This document shows positions 9,415 through 18,933 of a stretch of DNA of 64,000 nucleotides, in pieces; the stretch's first letter is position 1; each line of letters begins with the position of its first letter. Made by a program: the position numbers and the translations under genes. Source of the stretch: CAWHPS01 sp963831235 (GTDB taxonomy: Bacteria; Fibrobacterota; OXYB2-FULL-49-7; JAEUSG01); assembly GCA_963831235.1 (NCBI GenBank), contig CAWHPS010000057.1, positions 62,001-126,000 on the forward strand, read 5' to 3'. Below the pieces are notes generated by a model. That model made no database searches. It saw only the letters and a list, made by a program, of their open reading frames with translations, and was not told the origin of the DNA.

Positions 9415-10390
9415 AATATTGTTTCAGATTGACGCGGAAATATTCAAGCGTCCTTTTAAATCCTTCTTCAAGGTTGATTGACGGTTTCCAGGAAAGACGG
9501 GAGCGTATCTTGCGATAATCGGCATAGTAGTCGCCGATGTCAATCTGCTTTCTTTCAGGCGGGAAAGGGATTGTCTTGAAGGATCCGGCTTTGTTGACAT
9601 CTACCATAAGTTTGGCAGTTTCAAGAAGGCTTATAGGGTCATCCGCTCCGAGGTTAAAGACCTCGCCGTTTGCGTCATCAGAAGACGCGGCAATAAGCAG
9701 GGCATCGACAACATCATCAACATAATTGAAGTCCCTTACCTGTTTTCCGTCTCCGTAAACCAAAAGGGGCTCGCCTTCGATAAGACGCTTCACCCATACG
9801 CCAAGGAAGGTCTGGCGCGCGTCTTTGATGCGCATGCGCGGCCCATAGGTGTTGGTAAGACGCAATACGGAAGCGCGTATTCCGTAAACATTGTTGTAAA
9901 GGATATGATACCCTTCGCCGGCAAGTTTATTGATTCCGTTTACGTCAACAGGCGAAAGAGGGTGGCGCTCGTCAACAGGCAAATATTTCGGTTTGCCGTA
10001 AAGCTGACGGGTGCTCGCGAAAACAATTTTCACACCATTGTTGTACTTTCGGCATGCTTCGAGTATTGAAAGCTGCGCCCTTGCGTTTATCTCAAGGTCA
10101 GGGAAAGGGTTGTCCATTGAGTCAAGGTGGCTTGTCTGGCCGGCAAGATTAAACAGGTAATCGTGCCCTTTTATGAGGTGCTTCATGGCGTGTTCATCAC
10201 GCACATCGGTTATATTAACCGTGACAGCATCCTTGATTGGAGCGATGTTCCATAAGTTTCCGCCGTATTCGGGTATGAGGCTGTCTATAATCGTTACCTT
10301 GGCTTTTTCTTTTACAAGCTTGATTGCAATCGTTGATCCGATAAAACCAAGACCGCCAGTTATCAATATGTTTTTTCCACTGAAATTCAT
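9392..10390 (-). CDS. NAD-dependent sugar epimerase/dehydratase (extended SDR)
   Basis: A 332-residue extended short-chain dehydrogenase. The NAD site is TGGLGFIGS (residues 11-19), with IIDSL as the acidic end of strand 2. The catalytic Ser/Thr lies in FASTRQLYG (about 126-127). The usual YxxxK motif reads NGINK (151-155): lysine kept, tyrosine replaced by asparagine. LRLTNTYGPRM and RDFNYVDDVVDAL are typical of UDP-sugar epimerases and dehydratases. It is the first gene of the glycan operon and would shape the nucleotide sugar used by the aminotransferase. The missing Tyr means the exact chemistry is open; I recall a subfamily with the same DVNGINK motif, so it may be a subfamily trait rather than decay. 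Confidence 0.88.
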   Translation of the reverse strand: MNFSGKNILITGGLGFIGSTIAIKLVKEKAKVTIIDSLIPEYGGNLWNIAPIKDAVTVNITDVRDEHAMKHLIKGHDYLFNLAGQTSHLDSMDNPFPDLEINARAQLSILEACRKYNNGVKIVFASTRQLYGKPKYLPVDERHPLSPVDVNGINKLAGEGYHILYNNVYGIRASVLRLTNTYGPRMRIKDARQTFLGVWVKRLIEGEPLLVYGDGKQVRDFNYVDDVVDALLIAASSDDANGEVFNLGADDPISLLETAKLMVDVNKAGSFKTIPFPPERKQIDIGDYYADYRKIRSRLSWKPSINLEEGFKRTLEYFRVNLKQYCDETNNG

Positions 10391-10587
10391 GTTTAAACCT
10401 ATGCCGAGTTATTGTATGTTTATGAAAAACAAATATAGTGATATTTATGGGTTCATGACAAGGCCGCAGAACCTATACGCAATGATTGGGTTCAACTATA
10501 AAGAGAAAAATTATGATTAATTCTTTTTCATATTCTGTTTCTAAATCTATGGAATAAGACTTAAGAGAATATTATTTTCCAAAGATT

Positions 10588-11622
10588 ATGGTTACGGAAA
10601 AAATCAACCTCTCAGACTACGATTATCAATTACCTGATGCTTGCATTGCCCAGTACCCTTCAAAAACAAGGGAGGCATCACGCCTTTGTGTTTATAAGGA
10701 AGGAAAGTTTGAACACAGAATGTTTCCTGATATTATCGAGTACTTTAGTAAAGGGGACTGTCTTATACTGAACAATACCAAGGTCATTCCAGCTCGGCTT
10801 TTTGGGAAAAGAAAGACAGGCGGCAAGGTTGAAATATTTCTCCTTGAGGAAAAGGAGAATAACGAGTGGGAGGTTTTAGGCAGGCCTGCAAGATATATGC
10901 ATAAAGGTGAGCGCCTTTATTTTGATAATGATATATCATGTGAAATCACCTCTGATGCTTATGACAGCGGAAAACGTATTGTAAGGTTTTCAACGTCAAA
11001 GGATGTGCTCTTTAAAATAGGCCACGTCCCCCTGCCCCCATATATAAGAAGAGATGATGAACCTTTTGATAGTGAACGATATCAGACCGTCTATGCGGAT
11101 AAACCTGGTGCGGTTGCATCTCCCACAGCAGGGCTTCATTTTACACCTGATATTATAGATAAGATTAAAGCCAAAGGTGTTGAAATTGCCAAAATAACGC
11201 TTCATGTGGGAATAGGTACCTTCAGGCTTATTGATAGCGAAGATGTTCGCAAACATGAAATGCACGAAGAATTTTTTGAAATCGATGAGACTGCCTGTGA
11301 CATCATCAATAATGCGCGCGCCCAAGGCGGCCGTGTTTTTTCAGTCGGCACCACATCCGCAAAAGCTGTTGAAACAGCGGCCCGAAACAATGTTCCGCTT
11401 CATCCCATGAAAGGCATGTCGGACCTGTTCATTTATCCCGGGTTTAAATTCAATGTGATTGACGCATTAATAACAAACTTCCACATGCCGCGCTCAACAC
11501 TGCTCCTTCTTGTAAGCGCATTTGCCGGATATGATGTGATTATGGGTATGTACAAGGAAGCAATGGACAAGGGTTACCGCTTTTTAAGTTACGGAGACTC
11601 CACACTTTTATTTAAAAATTAA
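10588..11622 (+). CDS. queA: S-adenosylmethionine:tRNA ribosyltransferase-isomerase (queuosine synthesis)
   Basis: A 344-residue protein of full QueA length. It transfers the ribosyl group of SAM to 7-aminomethyl-7-deazaguanine in tRNA to make epoxyqueuosine. Family motifs seen: LPDACIAQYP, LILNNTKVIPARLFG, VASPTAGLHFT, HVGIGTFR and LITNFHMPRSTLLLLVSAFAG. Two bases separate it from the next gene, so the pair is probably co-transcribed. The 197-base gap upstream, shared with the divergent SDR gene, is AT-rich and must hold both promoters; no strong ribosome site is seen before this ATG. Confidence 0.96.
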   Translation: MVTEKINLSDYDYQLPDACIAQYPSKTREASRLCVYKEGKFEHRMFPDIIEYFSKGDCLILNNTKVIPARLFGKRKTGGKVEIFLLEEKENNEWEVLGRPARYMHKGERLYFDNDISCEITSDAYDSGKRIVRFSTSKDVLFKIGHVPLPPYIRRDDEPFDSERYQTVYADKPGAVASPTAGLHFTPDIIDKIKAKGVEIAKITLHVGIGTFRLIDSEDVRKHEMHEEFFEIDETACDIINNARAQGGRVFSVGTTSAKAVETAARNNVPLHPMKGMSDLFIYPGFKFNVIDALITNFHMPRSTLLLLVSAFAGYDVIMGMYKEAMDKGYRFLSYGDSTLLFKN

Positions 11623-11624
11623 TT

Positions 11625-13499
11625 ATGACAAAAGAAAAAACATTCAGGGATTATCTTAATGCCATTCCGAAGCAGTCGCTCACGAATCTTTTTTATGGTG
11701 TTGACAACAAGAAGATCGTGTCCTTAAGCCAGGTCACAACAGAAATAAATAAAAAGTTCTTTGAAACAAAATATCTGGAGCAATTACTCAAGGGGTTTTC
11801 AAAGGATGCTCATGGTATTTTTGTTTTTATGATTATGGAAGGTGAATCAGGGGCTGATATACCTGCGATTCGATCACATTTCAGGGGTTTGAGTGAGGAA
11901 AAGATTAACGAGGAGCTTAAGGGATTTCAATCACACCTGCTTGTGTTCGGGGTAAAAACCACCCCTGTCCGTTATTATGTTTTTAAGGAAATCAGAGAGC
12001 ACCTGAAGCCCCATATTATTGAAGAAGGCCGGCGTACCATTCACCTTAAAGAATACAAAGAGATAAAGTCCAACGGGGATTCGTTATTAAGGGACGTAAC
12101 ACTCTTCCTGCTTTTCCTTTTACGCGAACCGCTTCGCCGGACCAAAAACGGCGGACTCAACAGGAAACAGCTGGATGTGATTATAAAAAGTTTTGAAAAC
12201 AAGATGGATTTCAATGCAACAGGTGAGACCTGGCCCTCTCTTTTCAAGCTTATGCATGGCTTCATGCATAAAAAAGAGTTTCTTGATGAACGTAATGAAG
12301 AGTGGCGTATATCGGAAAAGGGAGTTCGGTTTCTTGACATGGATGTTTCGGAGCAGGCCAAAGGTTTCTACCAGTATATTATAAAAGAGTTCAAGGAAGA
12401 AAAGATGCGTATGGCCATGGCCATGATGAAGGATTTCGACAAGGCAGCGTCAGCGGATGATATGATAAGATATTTTCATTCAAAGAGTGAACACGATGAT
12501 CGTCCTTTGCCTGAAATATTCGAATGGTTGTTTTACTGTGGACTAATGGATTTGGCTGACGGCAATCATCAGCACAGCGGTTTTATTTTATCCAATCGCG
12601 GCAGGGAGATACTGGATAAAAAAAGCCTTTCAGGTGAATCATCTGATAAGGTCACAATCCTTCCCACTTTCGAAATCATAGCGCCCCGGATGCTTAAGTC
12701 AGGGCTTCTCAAATATCTTTTCATGGGATGTGTCCTTGAAAAGAGCGATGCGCTCCTTACATTTAAGATTACACGTGAAAGCCTTATTGCCGGCCTCAAC
12801 CGGGGGTTTGAATCTTCGGATTTTCTAAAGCGTCTGATTGCAATGGCATCGCATCAGATACCGCAGAACATTATTTATTCCATTGAAGAATGGCTGTCAT
12901 CTTATGGTGCCGTGGCATTTGAGATGCATTTCCTGCTTAGGGTCAAGAAGCCTGAATTATTTGATAAAATCAAGGGTATTTTCGCAAACACCAGGTATAT
13001 TACTGAAGAACTTCCAGGCACAGGCTTTTCCATCAATGCCAGCGATTATCAGGAGGTGTTTTCAATTCTGACGCGTCTTGGATATTCGCCAAAGCCTTTT
13101 GCAGGCCCGCGTAATGCCGGAGATGTGATGAAAACACCCGATATCCTGGAAAGTTATCTTGAATTAAAAGGCGAAGAAGGCGGTGCGGATACGGAATTTG
13201 TTTTTCCTGATGGGAATGATGATTCCGCAATAATTCCACGGAACAAGGGCCAGGGCAAATACAGCGGAAAGCTGCACTCTCTTCCATTCAATGAACTTGT
13301 TCATGTAATAAATTATGCTATCTTAATGGAGCGCGGTGTTGAAACCGAGATGAAGGATTCAGGCACACGAGTCAGGATGCAGCCCGGTGAATTACGTCTG
13401 CATCTTTCAGAACCGGTTGTTGCCGGAAGCCATCCCTTGAACGGCGAACCTCTGGAGATTAAGATCAACGATATCGAAAAAATTAGAGTGGAGGACTGA
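11625..13499 (+). CDS. Helicase-associated (Helicase_C_3 / XPB-Ssl2-like) domain protein
   Basis: A 624-residue protein without Walker motifs. Residues about 345-490 (ILPTFEIIAPRML, then TFKITRESLIAGLNRGF, LPQNIIY-type SIEEWLSSYGAVAF) match the pattern of the helicase-conserved C-terminal domain family PF13625, which occurs alone or fused to XPB-type helicases. The N-terminal 300 residues look like several winged-helix-type helical segments. A role in DNA transactions is plausible from the domain and from lying between queA and dnaE, but no activity can be assigned. Its stop is 8 bases before dnaE, so translation may be coupled. Confidence 0.7.
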   Translation: MTKEKTFRDYLNAIPKQSLTNLFYGVDNKKIVSLSQVTTEINKKFFETKYLEQLLKGFSKDAHGIFVFMIMEGESGADIPAIRSHFRGLSEEKINEELKGFQSHLLVFGVKTTPVRYYVFKEIREHLKPHIIEEGRRTIHLKEYKEIKSNGDSLLRDVTLFLLFLLREPLRRTKNGGLNRKQLDVIIKSFENKMDFNATGETWPSLFKLMHGFMHKKEFLDERNEEWRISEKGVRFLDMDVSEQAKGFYQYIIKEFKEEKMRMAMAMMKDFDKAASADDMIRYFHSKSEHDDRPLPEIFEWLFYCGLMDLADGNHQHSGFILSNRGREILDKKSLSGESSDKVTILPTFEIIAPRMLKSGLLKYLFMGCVLEKSDALLTFKITRESLIAGLNRGFESSDFLKRLIAMASHQIPQNIIYSIEEWLSSYGAVAFEMHFLLRVKKPELFDKIKGIFANTRYITEELPGTGFSINASDYQEVFSILTRLGYSPKPFAGPRNAGDVMKTPDILESYLELKGEEGGADTEFVFPDGNDDSAIIPRNKGQGKYSGKLHSLPFNELVHVINYAILMERGVETEMKDSGTRVRMQPGELRLHLSEPVVAGSHPLNGEPLEIKINDIEKIRVED

Positions 13500-13507
13500 T
13501 CACTTAA

Positions 13508-16500
13508 ATGGCATTCAAGCACTTTGTACATCTGCACAACCACACTGACTGCAGCTTTCTTGACGGGGCCATCAAGGTAAAGGCCCTTGTTGCGCAAGCC
13601 AGGGTTTATGAAATGCCGGCTGTTGCCATAACCGACCACGGCAATCTTTTCGGGCTTGTTGAGTTTTATAGGGAAGCGTCAAAGGCCGGGGTAAAGCCTG
13701 TACTTGGAATAGAGGCGTATATGGCGCCTGATTCGCGGCTTAACAGGCAGTACGGGCAGCATGATCGCCGCTACGACCATCTGATACTTCTTGCCCGGAA
13801 TGAAGAGGGTTACCGTAATCTCCTTATGCTTTCCACATTGGGTTACACCGAGGGTTTTTACTCCCGCCCCCGAATCGACAAAGAGGTTTTAAGAAAACAT
13901 TCCAAGGGGTTAATTGGGCTTTCCGCATGCATACAGGGAGAAATTCCACAGGCCCTTATTTTGGGAAGGGAAGACAAGGCAAGGGCGGCCTTAAAGGAAC
14001 ATTGCGAAATTTTCGGGGAAGGCCATTTCTTTCTTGAGCTAATGGATCACGGAATAGACGAGGAGCTTATAGCAAACGAAAAGCTCATAAAGCTTGCGCG
14101 CGAGGAAAACATACCCCTTGTGGCAACCAATGATTGCCACTATCTACATCGCGAAGACGCAGAGGCTCACGACGCGCTTGTGTGTATCCAAACCGGAAAA
14201 TCCGTCAAAGACCCTAACAGGATGCGCTTCAGCACGGACCAGCTTTATTTCAAGTCTTATGATGAAATGAAGGAGCGCTTTTCATCCGTGCCCGAGGCGC
14301 TCGATAATACCGTGCGTGTGGCTGAAATGTGCAATGTCAATCTTGGGCTTGATTCTGGTTATTTCTGGCCCACGGCACCCAAGGAAAAGGGTTTTGCTGA
14401 TGATGATGAATATCTTGAACACCTGACAAATATCGGATTAAAAGATCGTTTTCCGGATGCAAATGAGGAGGAGCTTAAGGCTTTCAAGGCCAAGACCGAC
14501 TTTGAACTTTCTGTCATGAAAAAGATGAAGGTCTCGGGTTACATGCTCATTGTAAGGGACTTCATCCATGCAGCGAAGAAGATGGGGATTTCAGTCGGGC
14601 CCGGACGCGGAAGCTGCGTAGGCAGTCTGGTCTCTTATGTTGTTGGAATAACCAACGTCAACCCACTTAAACATCAGCTCCTTTTTGAACGCTTCCTGAA
14701 TCCCGAACGAGTCTCCATGCCGGATATTGACATTGATTTTGCGGACAAGGACCGCAGTCGTGTCATTCAATATGTTATAGACAAGTACGGCAAGAATTGC
14801 GTAAGCCAGATAGGTACACTCGGCAGCATGAATGCCAAGGCCGTACTGCGCGATGTTGCTCGTGTACTTGACATAACACTACCGGAGGTCAATACCGTCT
14901 GCAAGATGGTGCCGGACGGCCCAGGTGTGAAGCTTGAGGACGCGCTTGCAAACAAGGACCTTAAGGACATACTTGACAGCACAGAACAATACCGGAAATG
15001 GATCCGGATTGCCCGCGTTCTTGAAGGGCTCAAGCGTCAGCCTGGTGTCCATGCTGCCGGGGTAATCATAGCGCCGCATGATGTGGTGCATTATTCGCCA
15101 CTATACACGCAGAAAGATTCCGAACTTCTTGTTACCCAGTACGATAAAAACAATGTGGAGTCAGTGGGCCTTCTTAAAATGGACTTTCTGGGTTTGCGTA
15201 ACCTTTCGGTAATCCAGGTCGCGGTTGAACAGGTTAAAATCAACCATGAAATACATATTGATCCCGAAAAGCTCGACATGAATGACGCAAAGACTTATGA
15301 GCTTTTTTCCAAGGGCGAGACGGTCGGCATCTTCCAGTTCGAATCCCAGGGCATGCAGGATTATTTGCGCAAACTGAAGCCTAATAATATTGAAGACATT
15401 ATTGCCATGAATGCCCTTTACAGGCCCGGCCCCATGGAAAACATACCTTCATATATACATCGCAAACATGGCAGGGAGGTGATTGATTATTACCATCCTA
15501 CTCTGGAACCGTATCTTAAAGACACCTACGGGATCATAGTCTATCAGGAACAGGTGATGCAGATAGCGCAGGTTATTGGCGGTTTTTCACTCGGTAAAGC
15601 TGATATATTGCGGCGCGCCATGGGCAAGAAGAAGCCCGAAGAGATGTTGAAAATGAAGAATGAATTTATGGCTGGCGCCAAAGCTGGCAAATACGCCGAA
15701 GCGCTTGCCGAAAAGATGTTCGAACTGCTTGCGAAATTTGCGGAATACGGTTTTAATAAATCTCATGCAGCAGCTTATTCTTATGTCGCGTTCCAAACCG
15801 CATATTTAAAGTCGCACTACCCGGCTGAATTCATGGCTGCCAACATGACATCCGAACTCGACAACACGGATCGCGTCGTGGTGCTTATGGCAGACTGCAA
15901 GCGCCTTGGGATAAAAGTCCTGCCGCCTGACATCAACAAGAGTTTTGTTGATTTCCGTGTGGAAGGGAGCTCCATACTTTTCGGAATGGGAGCAATAAAA
16001 AATGTTGGAGTCACGGCAATCGAATCAATTATTGGAGAGCGCAAAAAAGGCGGGAGCTTCAAAACTATCTTTGATTTATGCCGCCGTGTAGATTTGCATC
16101 TTATCAACAAGAGGGTGCTTGAGTCCCTGATTTTCTCCGGTGCTTTTGATTCTCTTGCAGGCAACCGCGCGCAGCTTTTTGCAGGCATCGAAATTGCGAT
16201 TGAGTTCGGCACAAGCTTCCAGAAGGACCGCGAAACAGGCCAGGTCTCTTTGTTCGACGGGGGCGATTCGGAGGGAGGCACCAAGGTTGATCTTCAGGAG
16301 CCGGCCTTGCCTGATGTGGAGCCCATGACCTATGCGGATATCCTTAAGCGTGAAAAAGAGACCCTCGGCTTTTATGTGTCCGGCCATCCATTGCGGGATT
16401 TTGAAGACGAGATTAATGGTTTCTCAACGCTCAAACCCACACCCGAGGAATATAAATTACGTTCCGCGGGTGAAAAGGTTGTTGTTGGCGGAATCATAAC

Positions 16501-16978
16501 CGGGATACGGCGCATAACCGACAAGAAAGGCAAGCCAATGGCGTTTGTGCAGCTAGAAGGTTTTGACGGGACAATTGAGATACTTGTGTTCTCATCCGTA
16601 TTCGAAACCGTATCAACTTTCATTATTGAGGACTCCGTAATCCTTGTTTCAGGCGCATTTGACAAGACAAATGAAAACGCACCCAAGGTCATCGCCGAAC
16701 GCATCCTGCCTGTAACAGAAGCAAGGGAAAAGCTCACAAAGTCTGTGCACCTTCGTTTCAAAAGCGTAGGCCTGGAGAAGGACGACTTGAACACCGTCAA
16801 GCAGGTCTGCAATGCCAATCAGGGACCGTCATCATTTATCATACATGCGCAGAACGAGAATGGCAGCGAATACACAATCAGAGCACCCCGTCTTAAAGTG
16901 GGCCACACCCCGGAGTTTCTGCTTCGCTTAAGAGACATTGTGGGAAAGGAAAATGTCTGGCTGGGAAGGGATTATTAA
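13508..16978 (+). CDS. dnaE: DNA polymerase III subunit alpha
   Basis: A 1156-residue replicative polymerase of the DnaE1 type. The PHP domain opens with FVHLHNHTDCSFLDG. The palm carries the metal-binding PDIDIDFADKDR (Asp near 405 and 407) and the third Asp in LLKMDFLGLRNL (about 559). GPGRGSCVGSLVSY, GVHAAGVIIA and NALYRPGPME are family signatures. A helix-hairpin-helix region (FNKSHAAAYSYVAFQTAYLK) and an OB-fold (about residues 990-1065) follow. It copies the chromosome as part of the holoenzyme. The last residues, about 1070-1156, are a variable tail. It faces a convergent gene 17 bases downstream and no terminator hairpin is obvious between them. Confidence 0.98.
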   Translation: MAFKHFVHLHNHTDCSFLDGAIKVKALVAQARVYEMPAVAITDHGNLFGLVEFYREASKAGVKPVLGIEAYMAPDSRLNRQYGQHDRRYDHLILLARNEEGYRNLLMLSTLGYTEGFYSRPRIDKEVLRKHSKGLIGLSACIQGEIPQALILGREDKARAALKEHCEIFGEGHFFLELMDHGIDEELIANEKLIKLAREENIPLVATNDCHYLHREDAEAHDALVCIQTGKSVKDPNRMRFSTDQLYFKSYDEMKERFSSVPEALDNTVRVAEMCNVNLGLDSGYFWPTAPKEKGFADDDEYLEHLTNIGLKDRFPDANEEELKAFKAKTDFELSVMKKMKVSGYMLIVRDFIHAAKKMGISVGPGRGSCVGSLVSYVVGITNVNPLKHQLLFERFLNPERVSMPDIDIDFADKDRSRVIQYVIDKYGKNCVSQIGTLGSMNAKAVLRDVARVLDITLPEVNTVCKMVPDGPGVKLEDALANKDLKDILDSTEQYRKWIRIARVLEGLKRQPGVHAAGVIIAPHDVVHYSPLYTQKDSELLVTQYDKNNVESVGLLKMDFLGLRNLSVIQVAVEQVKINHEIHIDPEKLDMNDAKTYELFSKGETVGIFQFESQGMQDYLRKLKPNNIEDIIAMNALYRPGPMENIPSYIHRKHGREVIDYYHPTLEPYLKDTYGIIVYQEQVMQIAQVIGGFSLGKADILRRAMGKKKPEEMLKMKNEFMAGAKAGKYAEALAEKMFELLAKFAEYGFNKSHAAAYSYVAFQTAYLKSHYPAEFMAANMTSELDNTDRVVVLMADCKRLGIKVLPPDINKSFVDFRVEGSSILFGMGAIKNVGVTAIESIIGERKKGGSFKTIFDLCRRVDLHLINKRVLESLIFSGAFDSLAGNRAQLFAGIEIAIEFGTSFQKDRETGQVSLFDGGDSEGGTKVDLQEPALPDVEPMTYADILKREKETLGFYVSGHPLRDFEDEINGFSTLKPTPEEYKLRSAGEKVVVGGIITGIRRITDKKGKPMAFVQLEGFDGTIEILVFSSVFETVSTFIIEDSVILVSGAFDKTNENAPKVIAERILPVTEAREKLTKSVHLRFKSVGLEKDDLNTVKQVCNANQGPSSFIIHAQNENGSEYTIRAPRLKVGHTPEFLLRLRDIVGKENVWLGRDY

Positions 16979-16995
16979 TCAACTGCTAAAAACAA

Positions 16996-17811
16996 TCAGG
17001 CAGCTTTAACCGTTATTCTGTAACGTTTTCTTTTAAGATTTGTACGGCAGTATGTCTGGAAATAAAAGTTTCTTGGGGACCTGTTGGCATATTCCTGCTC
17101 ATGTGCAAGGCAATCCTTGCGCAGGACGTTCCATTTTTTTGAAGTCCCATTATACCGAAGCTGTATTCCGGTATCTTTAAAATCCAGCCTGTTTTTATAC
17201 AGGTTACCGAGCTCAATTGATTCTGAATCATAGTTCAAATAAAGGTAACGTGTCTTGGTTTCGATTATCTTTGCCCAGATGGCCTTGAACATCATTGTGA
17301 CCAGTATCGGCGCCTTGCAGGATTCGATATCAAACGATCGTCTGAGACGGTAAATTTCCATGGAAGGTAAACCATTTGAGTTTATCTCAACATCAAACAA
17401 ACGGCTTTTTCCAGATTTGTCTTCCACAATTTCCGCATATTCAATTGGAAGCAGCTTATCTTTGTTTTTCGGAATAAGCTGCACAGCGCCAATTATCCGG
17501 CAGGGACTGTCCCATACTATTATAGTTGAGGTATAAGGCCAGTATTGCCTGTCATAGGCTATTTCTTTATCCCGATTCAACATATCTTCAGGATAACAGA
17601 ATCTTATGTAATCTCTTCTAATGCAATCCGGCATTTCGGTGAGCACGAATTCCTTCAGGAACAATCCATAATGGCCGGAAAATTCAATCGGCGATCCGAT
17701 ATTTGGAAAAGTGAAGAATGAATAAAGATGACTTAGCATGTTCCAATGGCGCGAATCAAACATCCTGAACCATTGATAAGATATAGGCGATTTTAAAACA
17801 CTGGAATTCAT
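16996..17811 (-). CDS. Hypothetical protein with possible GNAT / autoinducer-synthase-like fold
   Basis: A 271-residue soluble protein I do not recognise with certainty. Residues about 55-125 have the pattern of LuxI/FeeM-like acyltransferases: a basic RRDYIRFCYPEDML, then an acidic YDRQYWPY, then a strand IIGAVQLIP followed by LPIE, resembling the R..YRVRC..E and IG..RLIP pattern of GNAT-type N-acyl amino acid synthases and exosortase-associated acyltransferases. Residues 150-200 (MEIYRLRRSF, helix, YLYLNYD) fit the second half of such a fold. Function remains open; an acyl transfer is only a suggestion. It is a single gene convergent with dnaE. Confidence 0.45.
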   Translation of the reverse strand: MNSSVLKSPISYQWFRMFDSRHWNMLSHLYSFFTFPNIGSPIEFSGHYGLFLKEFVLTEMPDCIRRDYIRFCYPEDMLNRDKEIAYDRQYWPYTSTIIVWDSPCRIIGAVQLIPKNKDKLLPIEYAEIVEDKSGKSRLFDVEINSNGLPSMEIYRLRRSFDIESCKAPILVTMMFKAIWAKIIETKTRYLYLNYDSESIELGNLYKNRLDFKDTGIQLRYNGTSKKWNVLRKDCLAHEQEYANRSPRNFYFQTYCRTNLKRKRYRITVKAA

Positions 17812-17888
17812 TTTGGTAAATACTTGATTGTTGATTCAAGTGATTTTTAATGTAAAATAGAATATTAAAACATGAAACACCTAAACAG

Positions 17889-17912
17889 ATTGCACCTTTT
17901 TGACGGTGCAAT
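17889..17912. other. Small inverted repeat (hairpin)
   Basis: ATTGCACC (17889-17896) and GGTGCAAT (17905-17912) pair around an 8-base loop. No T run follows on either strand, so a terminator role is weak; it could be an operator for the gene starting at 17811 on the minus strand. Confidence 0.35.
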
Positions 17913-17959
17913 TCGTTAGGGCCCAAGAAAGCTTAGTACTACAATTCATTAATCCGATA

Positions 17960-18187
17960 ACGTATAGCAACATGACAAGATTTGTATCGATTCCAAGCGG
18001 CGGCACGGAGGCCGCCGCCTAATCAAGATCGTCTTTGTTTTTAGGAGGTGTGTATTTTTGTAGAGCCGCAGCCTGCTGCGGCTCTACAAAAATACACACC
18101 TCCCCCTTGCGTGAATATAGCCTGATTAGCCGGCGGCCTCTGTGCCGCCGGTTGTTTCGGACCACAAATAATGTTTTTGCTATCCGT
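17960..18187. repeat. Nested palindromic element (MITE-like) filling an intergenic gap
   Basis: Most of the 430-base gap between the GNAT-like gene and the response regulator is one large imperfect inverted repeat. The core is a perfect 28-bp stem (18044-18071 with 18076-18103) around the loop CCTG. Outside it, 29-base arms (17997-18025 and 18123-18151) match at 26 of 29 positions, and each arm is itself a GGCGGC...GCCGCC palindrome. Weaker matches run further out (ATAGCAA at about 17964-17970 against TTGCTAT at about 18177-18183). No ORF lies inside. Such nested dyads are typical of REP/MITE-class repeats or strong cruciforms; no second copy was seen in the window. Confidence 0.75.
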
Positions 18188-18241
18188 CAATAAAGTGTAT
18201 TAAAATTATTGATATGTGACAGGACCTATGAATCGGAGTAC

Positions 18242-18931
18242 TTAGGTCAGGTTTAAAAGAGGCAGAATATTGTTAAAATGAGTTTTGAGACGTTGATATG
18301 AAGAGAACCCTGTACAAAAGGCAATCTCTTCGTGGGTCAATCCCTTGTCGCTGGCAAGTATTGACAGGGCTTTTATAAGTCTTCGTGATTCTTCAATTTT
18401 TTTTATTGGGAAACCAAGCGACTGTTTAAGTTTCTTACGTATTCTCCAGTGGCTGGAACTCATCATTTCATCACTGCTTCCTTGAGTGGAAATTATGTTT
18501 TTTTGTTTTTTATCTGATTCATCAATGCCTTTACTGATTGACATCAGGAGATTGTCGAACCCCTTGTTTTTATCAAGAAAAAAGTCCGGTTTTGCCCTTC
18601 CAGCGATGAATGCGGTTTCCATTGTATGGCCTGTCATGGCCATTATAAAAGTTGTAGGAGAAGAGTTTCGCATTTGTTCTATGACAAGGTCACCTTGAAG
18701 CCCTGGCATGTTTATATCAGTAATCATTACATCAAAATATATTTCCTTGAAAAGCAGAATGGCTTTTTCAGGATGAGTTGCCCCAAGTGCTATTATATCG
18801 GGGTATTCGTCAATTACAGCCATGCACAGCATCCTGTTGACCGAGATGTCGTCATCAATTATTATTACGGATTTAGTGTCTCTGTAAACATCCGCCGAGG
18901 GGTTTGAATGGATTTCTATTTTATCGTCCAT
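18242..18931 (-). CDS. Response regulator with C-terminal HTH-like segment
   Basis: A 229-residue protein. Residues 18-135 are a CheY-type receiver (VIIIDDDISVNRML, phospho-acceptor Asp in VMITDINMPG at about 68, AMTGHT at the switch Thr, and the lysine position at FFLDKNKGF). The last 70 residues contain LTHEEIAFCTGFSSYQRLKTHF, which resembles the second HTH of AraC-type DNA-binding domains, with a truncated first half. It lies 2 bases after the hybrid histidine kinase gene on the same strand, so it is probably that kinase's downstream partner. Target genes are unknown. Confidence 0.85.
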   Translation of the reverse strand: MDDKIEIHSNPSADVYRDTKSVIIIDDDISVNRMLCMAVIDEYPDIIALGATHPEKAILLFKEIYFDVMITDINMPGLQGDLVIEQMRNSSPTTFIMAMTGHTMETAFIAGRAKPDFFLDKNKGFDNLLMSISKGIDESDKKQKNIISTQGSSDEMMSSSHWRIRKKLKQSLGFPIKKIEESRRLIKALSILASDKGLTHEEIAFCTGFSSYQRLKTHFNNILPLLNLT

Positions 18932-18933
18932 CT

